A stretch of 64,000 nucleotides of DNA from Antennarius striatus (Eukaryota > Chordata > Actinopteri > Lophiiformes > Antennariidae): contig NC_090797.1 of the NCBI RefSeq assembly GCF_040054535.1, positions 11,789,501 to 11,853,500 on the forward strand, written 5' to 3'. Made by a program: the position numbers and the translations under genes. The notes beneath the pieces were generated by a model. It ran no database searches. It was not told the origin of the DNA and saw nothing but the letters and a program-made list of their open reading frames with translations. Positions within the stretch are counted from its first letter, which is position 1. Every line of letters begins with the position of its first letter. Positions 26,501 through 38,751 of this stretch are shown here, one piece after another.

Positions 26501-29500
26501 TGATTTCTCTCTGCAAAACGCAATTCTTTTACATTTATTGAGGCGAGTGTAGAGAGAGAGCTGATCCAACCTGAAGGCAAAGGAAAGGAAGTCTGCCTGA
26601 GAGTTTTCACCCACCATAAAGTGCATCCTAAGGCTTAACTAGACATGAGAACATGGCACGTACAAAACCCACACTAGAACTGAATGCACCTGCCAAAAGT
26701 TTTCCAAAAGGAAACCAACTTGTCAGACTGGAAACACAAACTCTTTCAGGGGGTGTGTGGAGGAATACCGAGTCCTGGTTGCTAAAAGCTGTGCAGACTA
26801 ATACATTCACACAAACTGGGCTGACCTGACATGATGGTGTCGGTGATGTTGAGGTTATTGAGGGACAGTCCCAGAGACTGTCTCGAGGATGTGGAGGACG
26901 TGCTGGAGGTCTCCGACGGCGGCCGGGCCGTCTTGATGGGCGTGGCCGTCGGCGTGGCGTTCCCGCTGGATTTGAGACGATCGTTTTCTGCTTTAAGCGC
27001 CTCGATCTCATTCTGCTCATTAGTAAGAGAAGAACAATCAGAATAATCCTGTCAGATTGCCATCAGGTTCAAAGTAAGACAGTCTTATTTCAGTGCATCA
27101 ATAAAAATTCAATATATTTCATTTTATACAATTCAAATACCTGAATTTGCAAGGAGGGGAATTCTCATTGACAAACAATTATATTTCTTATTTGTACTTT
27201 CACATTTCTTGGATTCATTTGTACTCCTGTAGAGAAATACTCCACTTTAACCCACTAAACTAGGAGTACGAAGAGCAAAGACGTAATGTGTAGAAGGTTG
27301 TCTACAGGCAGAAGAAACTCAATCTAAATGTAATCACCTGCATGCGGTTCATGGCCTCTCGGATCTGGTCCAGGTGGTGTGCGGAGCTAAGAGCCTCTAG
27401 TCGGATGTCTGTCAACTTGAGCTCCTTCTCCCTCAGCTCGTTCTTCAGCTGGAGGACAATTTCTGCCTCGGCTTCGGTGCATTCACACAGCCTGCGCCGG
27501 GGTGACACACAGGGAGGAGGAGGGAGTCACGTCGGAGGTCACGGCAAACACAGAAACACAATGTCCAGAGAACAAACCCACACATTTCAAGGAAACATGT
27601 GAGCCGAGGTTCAGGGGCACAGGGACAAAGTACCGGTGGGTAGAGGTAGATATGTGTAGATATGTGTAAGAGGAGGCAGGTTCAGGAGGTAGCGGTAGGT
27701 CCACTGATATTAAACCACCTTCTATCTGTATTACCTTTTCCCACATTCTGATGGACTGTTTAAAACACTTATAAGTGTTAATACACTGACGTGCTCTGCG
27801 TTCCGTGAGTCTCGGAGTGCAGTGCACTTCCGGATGCCGTCAGCCAATAGAATGCGCGTACGGTATCACGTGACCGCCTAGTAAAAATCCGCAATGGGGT
27901 GAAGATGTGCATGTTGAAGTGTGAATAAGCGACAGATTACTGTATGTAGGACATTTAATCCTTCCACAGTATTACTGCCCTTATTTTTTTTTAGAATTTG
28001 ACATGTTGTGATTTGGGTTCCCACAATGCTTTGCTGGCACTACGTCCTCTATTCTAAAACTGTAGTGTAGTGTAGTGTAGGATATAACGCAGGTGCTGTG
28101 GTAGCAGTCACATCTCAAATGTTATGACTTAAAAACAGTTCAATTCAGCCACACAGCAAGAAGCTTTCACATTTGTGAAGTTCACTGTTCAACAATGATG
28201 GGTCGTCAAGCACCAACCCCAGAAAAGTCTTTGAAAAGGAGACATGTCACGTGTGTGTGTGGACTACACACACTGAACTGTGTGTGGCCCAGTTCTGGTA
28301 TGAGGATTAAAATAACCGCTGCTCAGGTCCTGGTCCAGCTTGTGATCCGGACAGATCATCACCTCCCCCATGCCGAGGTGTTCTTATGGCATTCATTTGC
28401 AAAAGAATGTCACACCAACACACCCACTGCACACACACTCCCTGGGAGCATGCCCCTCGGTGCCTTGTTACCGGGATCTGTGCTTGTAGACCATGTGACC
28501 ATTTTGCTTTTTCTTTGGTGTCCAAATGGAGGAAGACTTGCTATCACAAACGCAGCTGCTACAGCGGGTGAAGAGACGGTAAAAGCAAAGGAATAGCGGG
28601 GTCAGGAGAATAGGTGAGGATTAAAAACACAAGAACACAACAGCGAAAGAATTTTAGAGAATTTGGAGAAGAAAAAGAGACTTGCTCGCTTTTCATTTTT
28701 AATGCAAAGTTAAAAGAAAACCCTGGGAGTGAACGACCTGCGGAGACACATGCACGTGTGCAAACTCACTCTGTGGTGGAGGGGGAAGAGTGCAGCGTGG
28801 CAATGCTGCCTTGCCTGTTGTCATGCTGCAGTTTGGGCGAGGACGGCAGCGAGTCGGTCATCTCCTCCATCTCGTCATGGGATGACTGAGATTTGGTTTT
28901 CTTCTTGCTGAATGCCTGCTTGAAGGAGCTGCGTAGCTGCAAGACACGACAAAAATAAACAGGAAATGATGTCAATATCACTGACTTCTAGGATCACCAA
29001 GATCAGGAAGTTGAATTATGAAGCCACTCCGTGCTGTCTCCAAGCATTGGTCACTGTTTGGTTTAAGTAAGGGAGGCAAGGCCACAAGTGGTAATGGGAA
29101 TAAAAGAAAGGAAGGAGAGTCAGGCTTTTTGGTGGCCGTAAAATGTAGGGCTGAACAGGCAATCAAAATAAGAAGAGGAGGAAGAGGAAGAAAAGGGGAA
29201 GAGAGGGATGCTGTATCCATGCCAACGTTTCCAGAAGGAGGAGAGAAGAGGTTGTTCTAAGAGGGGAGGAGGAAGGAAGGAGGAATGGAGAGCGAAGGGG
29301 TGGGCATGAGAGCGTAGCCACAGCACACGTACAGAGAACACTGTGGGAGCCACTGACCTGAGCCGGGATGGAATCGGCCACCTGGAGATGCAGAACACAC
29401 CCAGCATTAAGCCACACAAACACACACACACACACACACTCCAGCTCACTGTGTGACAGAAACTAAATGCTACCACTCTGTCAGATGCAGTTTGTTGCTG

Positions 29501-32500
29501 TGGTGAGGATGAGGAGAATGAAAGCAGCTGGTGTGATCACGTATAGAACACCCTGATCACCCGTTAAACTCTAAGAATCTACCGTTTAGTAACATCAGAT
29601 GATTTTTCAAGAATGGCAGAGAGACATTAAGTCATTAAAGCTGCAGGATTCAGTCCCACAACATGAACAGAAGTTTATTTTTTGCAAAGATTATGAAATA
29701 TTCTTTCCAGCAATGGGGCCTTTCTGTCAGAGGTGAATTTGTAATTTGAAATTCACTTGAGTTAAATTGAACGTCTTCGGTTGTTTCTGAAAGATGAGAC
29801 TCCTTCGGCTGCTTCTGCATCAGGATTACAGGCAGTTTTTATGGTATTTTTTTTGTGCTGTACTAAGCCTATAGTATAAGATGCTACATACACTCAGTGG
29901 GGAATCAGTTCTGCTGATCAGAACACACAACTACACTGCGATGAAGTTGAGTCATTGCATTGAAAACACCACCAGGAGCAAGCTGGAAAACACCCCAGTC
30001 CGTTCTGAAGCCATAAAAAAATGAATGATGGATTAAAATGTCTATTCATGAAACTGCGCTGAATACTAATTTAACACAGCATTACTTAATATGAAAATAT
30101 TTCTGTTCCACATCCTGTATCCTGCAAGTCCTGGCATCATTGATGCTCCACCTGCTCATTATTTCATCACTCTGGTCCCACCTCGCCTCAACTCGACCCG
30201 TTTCCACCAATATGTACACCCTAGCAGAATTTATGCAAATGAAAAAATAATTGCCGCTTAAATAAGTGCCTGATTTGCATTCATGAGACTGATTAGATTT
30301 TTTTTTCTTAGCGTTTTCCATTTACATATCAGGCTGTTGGCTGTCACCCTCAGCGCTGAACTTTTGGGCTGTTTGGTGCATTTCATTTCAAAGGCACTCG
30401 TTTCGCTTCGCAGCAGAGACGGACCACTGGCGCTGTGCAAAGATAAAGCTTCTAATATGTCATCTGCCTGACTCGGGGGGGCTGCTGACACACTCAAAGC
30501 GCTTCGGCCTGGGACGCTGAGGCGCTGCTGCGGAGTCACGCCAAGAACAGGGAGACGAGAGGGAAGAACACTCAGCCTCTGGTTTCAGGCTGAGTCTCAG
30601 TCGCTGTGACATCAGTGGAACTTTGCATCTTTTCAACCTAACATGAATGCTTTTGCAGATTAGATTCAAACGGTCTTTCAAACACTAACTGCAGAGCGTT
30701 CTTGACCTTCCCTGACCTGTAACTACTGGATGGTACTCAACCGACGCCATCATAGTATTGTAATGTATGGATTTTAGCAATGACCTATGGGATACAAGCG
30801 TGCTTTGCTCCCAAACCCAAACTGATTACACCACCTAGTAATTCATGAGATGAAGCACAGGAACTGCCACTTTAATCAACAATTTCACATGAACTTAAAG
30901 AAAAAAGTAAGTTATAAATATTAATCATAACTAAAAATACTATAAATTATTCCACTGTGGCCATAATCAAATGCATTACACCTATACAATTTTAAATATT
31001 CAACATATTCCACCCGGCTATGACCTTTATCTAACTCTGGAACCTCTTTTAGTGACCCAATAAAGAGCCACAAAAAGGCATTTATTTATAATAAGAGCGT
31101 ATTGAATCCAGACATAAAGTGTATTTGAACAAGCTAACCCCCCACTAAATAATTCATTTGCTTGGAGTCTCACTGCTTAAACAGAGACTGGGAAAATAAA
31201 TGTAGGGTTTTGCTTCTCTGCTTAAAATCTGTAAGTAAACTTCACAATCAAGTACCAGCATAAAACTATTGAACAGTTATTTAAATCACTGGTAATTTGA
31301 AGTAGGGTCCAGCAGGGTCCTGGATTAACAACTCATACATGATAATTTATGAATCGGTCCTTTTCAGGATGAAAGTTTTCTCTAATTTAGCAGTCATTTT
31401 ATTCCACCTACCCAGCTCTTCTTTTTCTTCTTCTTGTCTTCAGCATCTTTGCTCAGGCTGCTCATGCTGGAATGACTGGCTGCACTGTTGATGCTGGACA
31501 TGCTCTCTGACGAGTGCTGCCGTCGGATCCGCAGGTCTGGAAATGACACAAAACATTTATCTTACTGCACTGAAATGACATATTTACAATATTGACGTCT
31601 GCACCAAAATGTCTCAAAAGGAAAAAGTATTTCTTTAAAAATACCCTAAATGTCAAACCCTAAAGAATGATTACGATATAATACAGCACAGTTATTTTCA
31701 TCACAAATACAGAGCAGTCAAATGAGGTGAAGAACATATTGGTTATCAATGGGATACATCGATATGTGCTGATATGATGCAGAATGATGATCATTCTTTA
31801 AACCACAGACGTGGACAATTCTGTTTTATGGATGGATAGTTTATGAGTTTTTAGTTCATTTATTAATTCATGTTCAGACTTTAGATTATGAGTTAATTTT
31901 CTTATTTAGGTTAATTCCACAAATATAAGCTTTGTAAATCAATCACTTTTGGATTCAAGTTTTGCTTATTTACATAAGGTCGGATGATAAAAAACCTTGT
32001 GTGTGTACAGTTTTACGGTTACTCGTTCATCACTTCATTAGAATATTATGTATGGGTCAGACACACAGAGACATACGGACATGGCAATGGCAATACTCCC
32101 TCATCAGAAGTGGCTTGTTGTTGGACTGAGTGAAAAAAATGGTTTAAAAATCCACAATGTACCAGAATCATTCTCAAAATATAACCCGGCAAACACACGG
32201 ATGAAGAAAAAGTAGTGGCTACACAACCGCCTCTACCCCTGGTGGACAACAAAGGCTCAAACTGTGGTGATAGTTTGGTCCAGCATCCCCCTGCTGTTGT
32301 TCCATTACCTCTCTGTAGGTGGTCGGGGCCGTTGAGAGCCACTTGGATGGCTGTCTGGGCATCAGTGTTCTGGGTCTTCAGCGTTTCTATTGTCTCTCTC
32401 AGCTCAGCCAACTCGGACTCCTGCAGAGATACAATTGCATGAGATGAAAAACCAAAACCTTTAAATGATTGCAATCACTACAAAACTGGAGGCCAAAGTC

Positions 32501-35500
32501 CCAAAGGAGACACTCATAGTCTTCACTTGAACGGTAAGAGAGAAGGGAGAGAGAATATTCTGAGAGTTGCTTTCAATTGTTTTTTTTTTAACTTTTGGAT
32601 TGAACGAATGCACTGAGCTGAGAACATTTCTCTTTTTTTCAAATCAGAAAAGAAAAAAAAAAGGTAGTTTAAGCAAGTCCAACAACCTTGAAGAAGGTTA
32701 GAATTAAAGTTCAGGCAGCGACACAAACTTTTACAAGAAAAAAACTTCTTCTAAAATTGGAAACTTCAGTACAAAAAAAAAAAAACCCACTTCCACATGA
32801 GTCAGAAACTGCAAGATAAAAATATACATTTACCCACAACCTCCACATTCCAGTCAAATATGTCCGCGTCAACCTGTTTCTAATCACTTCTCCTCCCTGT
32901 ACGCCCACAGCCGTGGAGCTAATACGCAGTATATTTCAAATTCAGGACAAAGCTCTGGTACCTTTTGTTCAGCAGTCATGGTGAGGCTCTGCAGGCGACA
33001 GGTCATGTTACTCAGACTCTTCTCAAAGGCCGCCACCAGGTGAGACTGCAGACAGAAAGAGACGGACATGCTTCAGTCACTGGAGCAAATTTATTTGTCC
33101 TGAGGCAAACTCCAAAAACCACATTTAAAAACATGCAAATGTCCTTTTACATGTAAAAACAGGAGGTTTTATATGTCTGTATTTTTGCCTGGTGAAGCCT
33201 TGCACGTTAGTGTGTCCTCTGCCAAAATCTCTGCGTGTGTGTCAGCGCGTTGCCAGTTCATCCTTCTCTCTCTCTCACACACACACACACACATGCATCC
33301 GCGGTTCATTATACTTCAGCAGTTGCTCAGAGGCATGCAATCTAGCTGAAAAACAGATCCATGGAATCGATCTTTCTCCCCTTCAGGATCTCAAGGCGCC
33401 GACGCAGTTGGACCTCGTGCTGTCTTCTCCAATCTGTGTCCTCGGCTGAATAAGCAAAAGGTCTCGACCTTAAGAAATGCCAACTGTCCCAACTCATCCT
33501 TCTATCTCCAGATCTCTTTCCAACTCCACCTGCGAGCTCAACTAAACACCCCCGTGCCCACCTGTCTGCGCCGCAGGAGGTGCTGGTCAAATGATAAGGA
33601 GGAGCAGAAGAACAGCGAAAGCTGAGGGTCACGCCAAGGTCAGAGCGACTGAAGGGCGAGTGAAGAGAGGAAAGGGGATGGAGACGGGAGGAGGGGGCGA
33701 CTGTGTGAACTTTTAAATCCAGTTAAATGTCATTCCAAGAAAACTGATCCCGTCACAGGATGGGATTATTTCTCCTTAAATCCCCTGACAGGATGTTGGT
33801 TTGACGAAATCTGCTCGATTTTGAACAATACCAAAACAAACACGATGCTAATCAGTCCCGCGACTGCGAGCTTGTTCTTATTCCAACACGACAGAGCAGC
33901 AACTAATATGATTTTGATTTTCTGTGTGAGCACGCTGAGAGGAAGAGGAACAATTTGAATTCCGTATTAACCTTCAGACGATGCTAATCGTGTGTGTGAT
34001 GGCCCCGCAAAGAAAGGGAGGAAGACAATCTGAGGAACCTCCTCCGTGGCTCCCATAAACAACAGGAAACAGCATCTTTTCTTGATATTTGCTATTACTT
34101 CCATTTAAAAATTGGATGATTTTTTAAAGTGAAACTCTAAAGCTGCCATTCTTTTACAGGTGGGGGGCGTCTCTACGCTCTACTGGTACTCGTTTTTCTC
34201 TCTGGTGAAAGAATAAAATTCATGGATTATGCGTTCAGACCTGTAATGATTGTATCTCTGCATGCATAGACCCCACTAGGCAGGCAGCAGCAGTACAGCA
34301 ACAGTGTTTCTGCCCCCCCCTCACACCCCCCTCTACCCATCTGTGCCAGCAGCTCCCTGGAGAGAGAGATGAAGACACGTATTGGTTTGTGCTGTACATA
34401 CGACGGCTCAGTGACACAGTGAGGCTCCGGTCGATGCCCAGCAGGTAAAGGGAGACGCTCTTTAGATTTATATCACAGGAGGCTGCGACCCCAACAGGCC
34501 TCACTGAAGGCAAATTCAACTTTCACACTTGCTTCCGTTGCAGATCAAGTTCCAGATGGAACAGCTGGAATTCTAAATGATTCTAAATAAAATGTAACTA
34601 CTCCTTAATGTTAAATAACTCTGAATTTATTACTTATTCAAGTTACAAAAACATTACAGTTACACAGAAAAAATATGTTTCTCTGTTAAAATATAAATCC
34701 TTTTAATTTTTTTTTAGGTTATTAAATCCACAGAACTCCCATCAATCAAGGATCAAAATGAGAGAAAAATAACATCAAACACAGAACGTTTGTGTCAGAG
34801 TTAAAATGGGTTTAATTACTGCATTGTGGGAAATGTAGTTTTCTGTGAAAGCATGTGGTGGAATTTCAGGGTATTTTTAGATACTCTGACCTTTTATGCT
34901 CTCGCGGGCCACATAAAATGATGTGGCGGGCCACATTTGGCCCCCGGGGCCTTGACTTTGACACATGTGCTGTACTGTAAATGTGAATCCATCCAGGTCC
35001 CGGACGCCGCCGTCTAAGCTGGGGATTCTATGGAGGAAGCCCATTTCAGCTGTTTGTATTCACAAAGTATCTATTCCTGTCACGACCCCGCCCCCAGGTG
35101 AAGGCAGACGAGCTGGTCAATACATCAGTTGACTTCCTAAAGCCTGCTGCCCCCCCGTAACTCTGATCCAAAGCAACGTCTTCATCTTAGATTTGTCAAG
35201 TTTCTCGGCAGCTTAGCCTTCAGTCTGGGCTGTGAACAACTTTGTGATCAAAGCCTGGGATCGAAGCGAACGCGCCATGTGTCTCCATGCTTGATCAGGC
35301 ACTTGGCATTGAGGGTGGGGGGTGGAAGGGGGAGGGCGGGGTGGGGCTGAGGAGAGTTCTACACAGGATTCTGTTGATCTAACTGAATTTGAACACAAAG
35401 ACAGCTCTGTCTGGGTACTGGAGGTCTCTGAATCTCACTGTTTCACCCACGCGTGACACACTTGAGTCTAGATTCACTTATCCTCATCTCTCTGTTCCCT

Positions 35501-38500
35501 TTCTGTGCCCATCTACATCCGTTTGATTCTCCCTGCTTGGTTGAATTTGGGAGAGGTTTTTGTTCTTTCTGAAACCCCACCGGCTGAGACTAAAGCAAAG
35601 AGAAAATCCTCTGTGTCGTCAACATAAACACACTGTCTAAGAACACACACACACACACACACACCAAAATCCAACAAGTTGAAGCACAAACACACGCTTC
35701 AAATACTGAGGAATTAGTGGGTGTCACACAGATTTATCTCCCTTCCAGAGCTCGGATAGGCAGCACTACCCATAATGCTCTCTGGTTAGCAGGTTATCAT
35801 GCAAATGAGGCAGCTGTTTAGGTGGTGTCTTCTGGAGCAGACACACTCACATTGGCAGCCAGCTGAGACGTCAGAGTCGCCACCTTCTCCTGAGAGGCGT
35901 CCAGCTCCCGACGCAACTTTCTGATTTGCTGGAAAGAGGGAAGAGATATGAAGAAGCAACGTGAAAGTTAAAAGTTGTGCATGAACACAAAGAGAATAAG
36001 AGTGACTGTAATGCAGAGATGTGGCAACAAAAAGACACAGGGGTGAAGTGTGAACACAAAGTGTGGGGGATTACCGTGGTGTTTTGGACTGTTTGGCCCT
36101 TGATTGAAAAGAGAAGAGTAAAAATTAACACTATGTTGCATGTCTCCATCAAACAGCATGTACTGATGTGGCAGAAGGAAGAGAGGTTATCACAGGCCAC
36201 ATGTTTGATTTGTTCATAGCAAAGTTGTGAAGAGGAAAGGCAGAGAATGACCTGGGTTTATGAGGTGTTTAGAAAGCCTGATAGTTTCCTATGTTGTGGA
36301 ATAAATTGGCAGATGCTGACCAAAGTAGACAAGAAAGGCCTAAAGATCATGTTTTGTTTGGGTTCATGTCTGTTTTTGGAAATAATCCAGCAGACTTGAT
36401 ATGTATTAAATATATTTTTTATTTCTGAAATGTACCCAGAATGATTGTTTTCTTTTTTCTTTTCTTTTTTTAAAAAAATTAAATTGATTTTTGACTTGAG
36501 AATCGCACTTGTGTTTTTTCATCCTATATAAGCCAACAATGTTGAATGCTCCACCCATCTGGCGAGGTTAAAACAGACTTTTTGCATCACTGTCTGATGT
36601 CTGAAGGCTGGGCTTAAAGCCGTCTTAAAGCAGGATGGAGAAAACATCACAAATGTAGAACATCAAAGAAGAACCAGGGATTAACTTCACAGGGTTGTTG
36701 AATGAAGGGCAAGACATGCATTAGATATTACCAGTTCATTTAGTCACTAAACTCTATGAGCTATGAAAGACAGTTTGAATGGTTATTCATGATCAAGATG
36801 AAATAAAAAGCAAAATACTTTTATGCAACATGGCGTTAAACTGATTGCTGTCAAACTTCATTTAATCACCATTGCTTTTCTTGTAATTATGTTCTTGTGG
36901 GTTCAATCTGATGATCAGTAATAGCCCCACATCCGGCTGCTTAAATATCAGGTTTGTGCTTTGATTGAAAAAGAACTCCAGGAGAGAACAAGAGGACCCA
37001 CAAAGTGTTCAGACACACAAAGTACCAGCAGTCACCAGCACAACACGAAGCCACGCCAGACTGAATAAGAGCTGCTATAGAACATGCAACCTAATGGGAC
37101 ATCAGCACCCTTACCTCTGAGTGGGCTTTCTCCTCTGTCTGTAACGACAAAGAAAAGAATGATACTGTCATCGAAAAACAAAATTTTGAAAGAAAAATGA
37201 TTGACTTGATTGACTCTGATGTGGACAAAATCAGACAGAAAAAGACAATAATAAAGGTTGCTATCTGTCTCCATCATTCATCCAGATTAGGCTTCTGAAA
37301 GATGTGAGTGCTACTGGAAGTGGCTGGTAAACCATTTTCTTCCTCAAACCAATGTGCTTCCTGTGCCATTAGAGAGCAACACTTGTCCAGAGTCTATTCA
37401 TGAAACTGTGCCGTTATCTTAATGGTTAACTGAACAGAGAAATTGGAAAAGAGTGGATGTGACATTTATTTTCTCTCTGCGTCAGAAAGAGCTGCAGGTT
37501 TAAACAGTCTGGATGATTTCAAGATGGATTTTCTTCATTTCATTTGCAGCAGGCTTCAATAATCTGCACTGACTAGCACAATTCATCACAAACATTTTCT
37601 ACTGAGTTGATATTTTAGACATTCAAGAACTTGTGGAAGCTGCTTGGTGCCATAAATGAAGTCTGTGCAGGTTGGAGCCTGTGTCCAGTACATTTTGGCC
37701 ACTTGTGGAAAAAAAATAAGCTGTGAACAAATCATGGGCATATAATATCATAAAGGTATAATGACAAACAATTACACTTTATACCCTCTGTAGACATAAA
37801 GAAACACTTCTTTTAACTGCCTATTGATCTTTTATGGAAGTACAAATAAAACTATTTAGTTGCCATCTGGACATTTCAAAGCAAAAACAGATGCGTGTTG
37901 ATGACAGTGTTAGCATATCCTGCAGTGACTGATCTATGAGTGGTACATGCGTATAGTGATAAGTTACAACATGCTTTCTCTCTATTACTTGTAAGTTATT
38001 ACAATTAGTAATTAGTAATAAATTATTACTTGTAATTTATTTCAAAATATTACTCTCTATTACTAAATCGAGAGGAGAATTTGACCAGCGACTTACTGCA
38101 GAGTACAAGGAAGACGTGCTGGAGACCAGAGACAATGACGAGCCGTGGACTGTAAGCAAACAAAGTCACAAAATGTAAAAATATTACAACAATACTACAG
38201 ATAAAATTCATATGCAACCAAAATTCTATATTTTCCTTTATAGAAAAGAAGGTGAAAAAAATATAAATTAAAGATATCTTCTTATTCTCATTCCGCTGAC
38301 TAATTAGACGTGACCTTTGAATAAGAGGTCAACCACCAGCCGTACAGCTCCCAGTGTGAACACTGGATGTCTTTACATTAAATTTATTTCTGCTGCCTTC
38401 TGAGAGTCCATCTGTCTGCTCTTGGAGCGCGGAGTGTGTCCTACCTTCATCGGTGCTGTCCCTGAAGGAGCCGGAGCGACTGATGGCCCGTGGTCGTTCC

Positions 38501-38699
38501 TCCAGGGAGTTGGCGCTGCCGCCCAGAGGGTGACCCTCTCCATACAGGTCGAAGGAGTCCTGGGCTGGGATGCTGTTGGAGCGGCTCATGCTGCTGCTGC
38601 CTGGTGGCAGGTTATACTGGCTGATGTTGGTGGGGCTCACTGTACAAAGGAACAAACACAATTACATAATGTCAATGGTGGGTCATTCAGGGAGGTATC

Positions 38700-38751
<52 letters not shown>

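Noticed and set aside
28195-28596. 133-codon plus-strand frame near the internal promoter-like cluster
   Set aside because: Composition looks random, there is no recognisable domain, and no splice or poly(A) signal supports it. It should be rechecked if transcription is found at 27.8 kb.
29120-29476. Minus-strand open frames around the V17 microexon
   Set aside because: They run through polypurine/polypyrimidine and CA repeats and do not align to splice sites except the 24-bp microexon.
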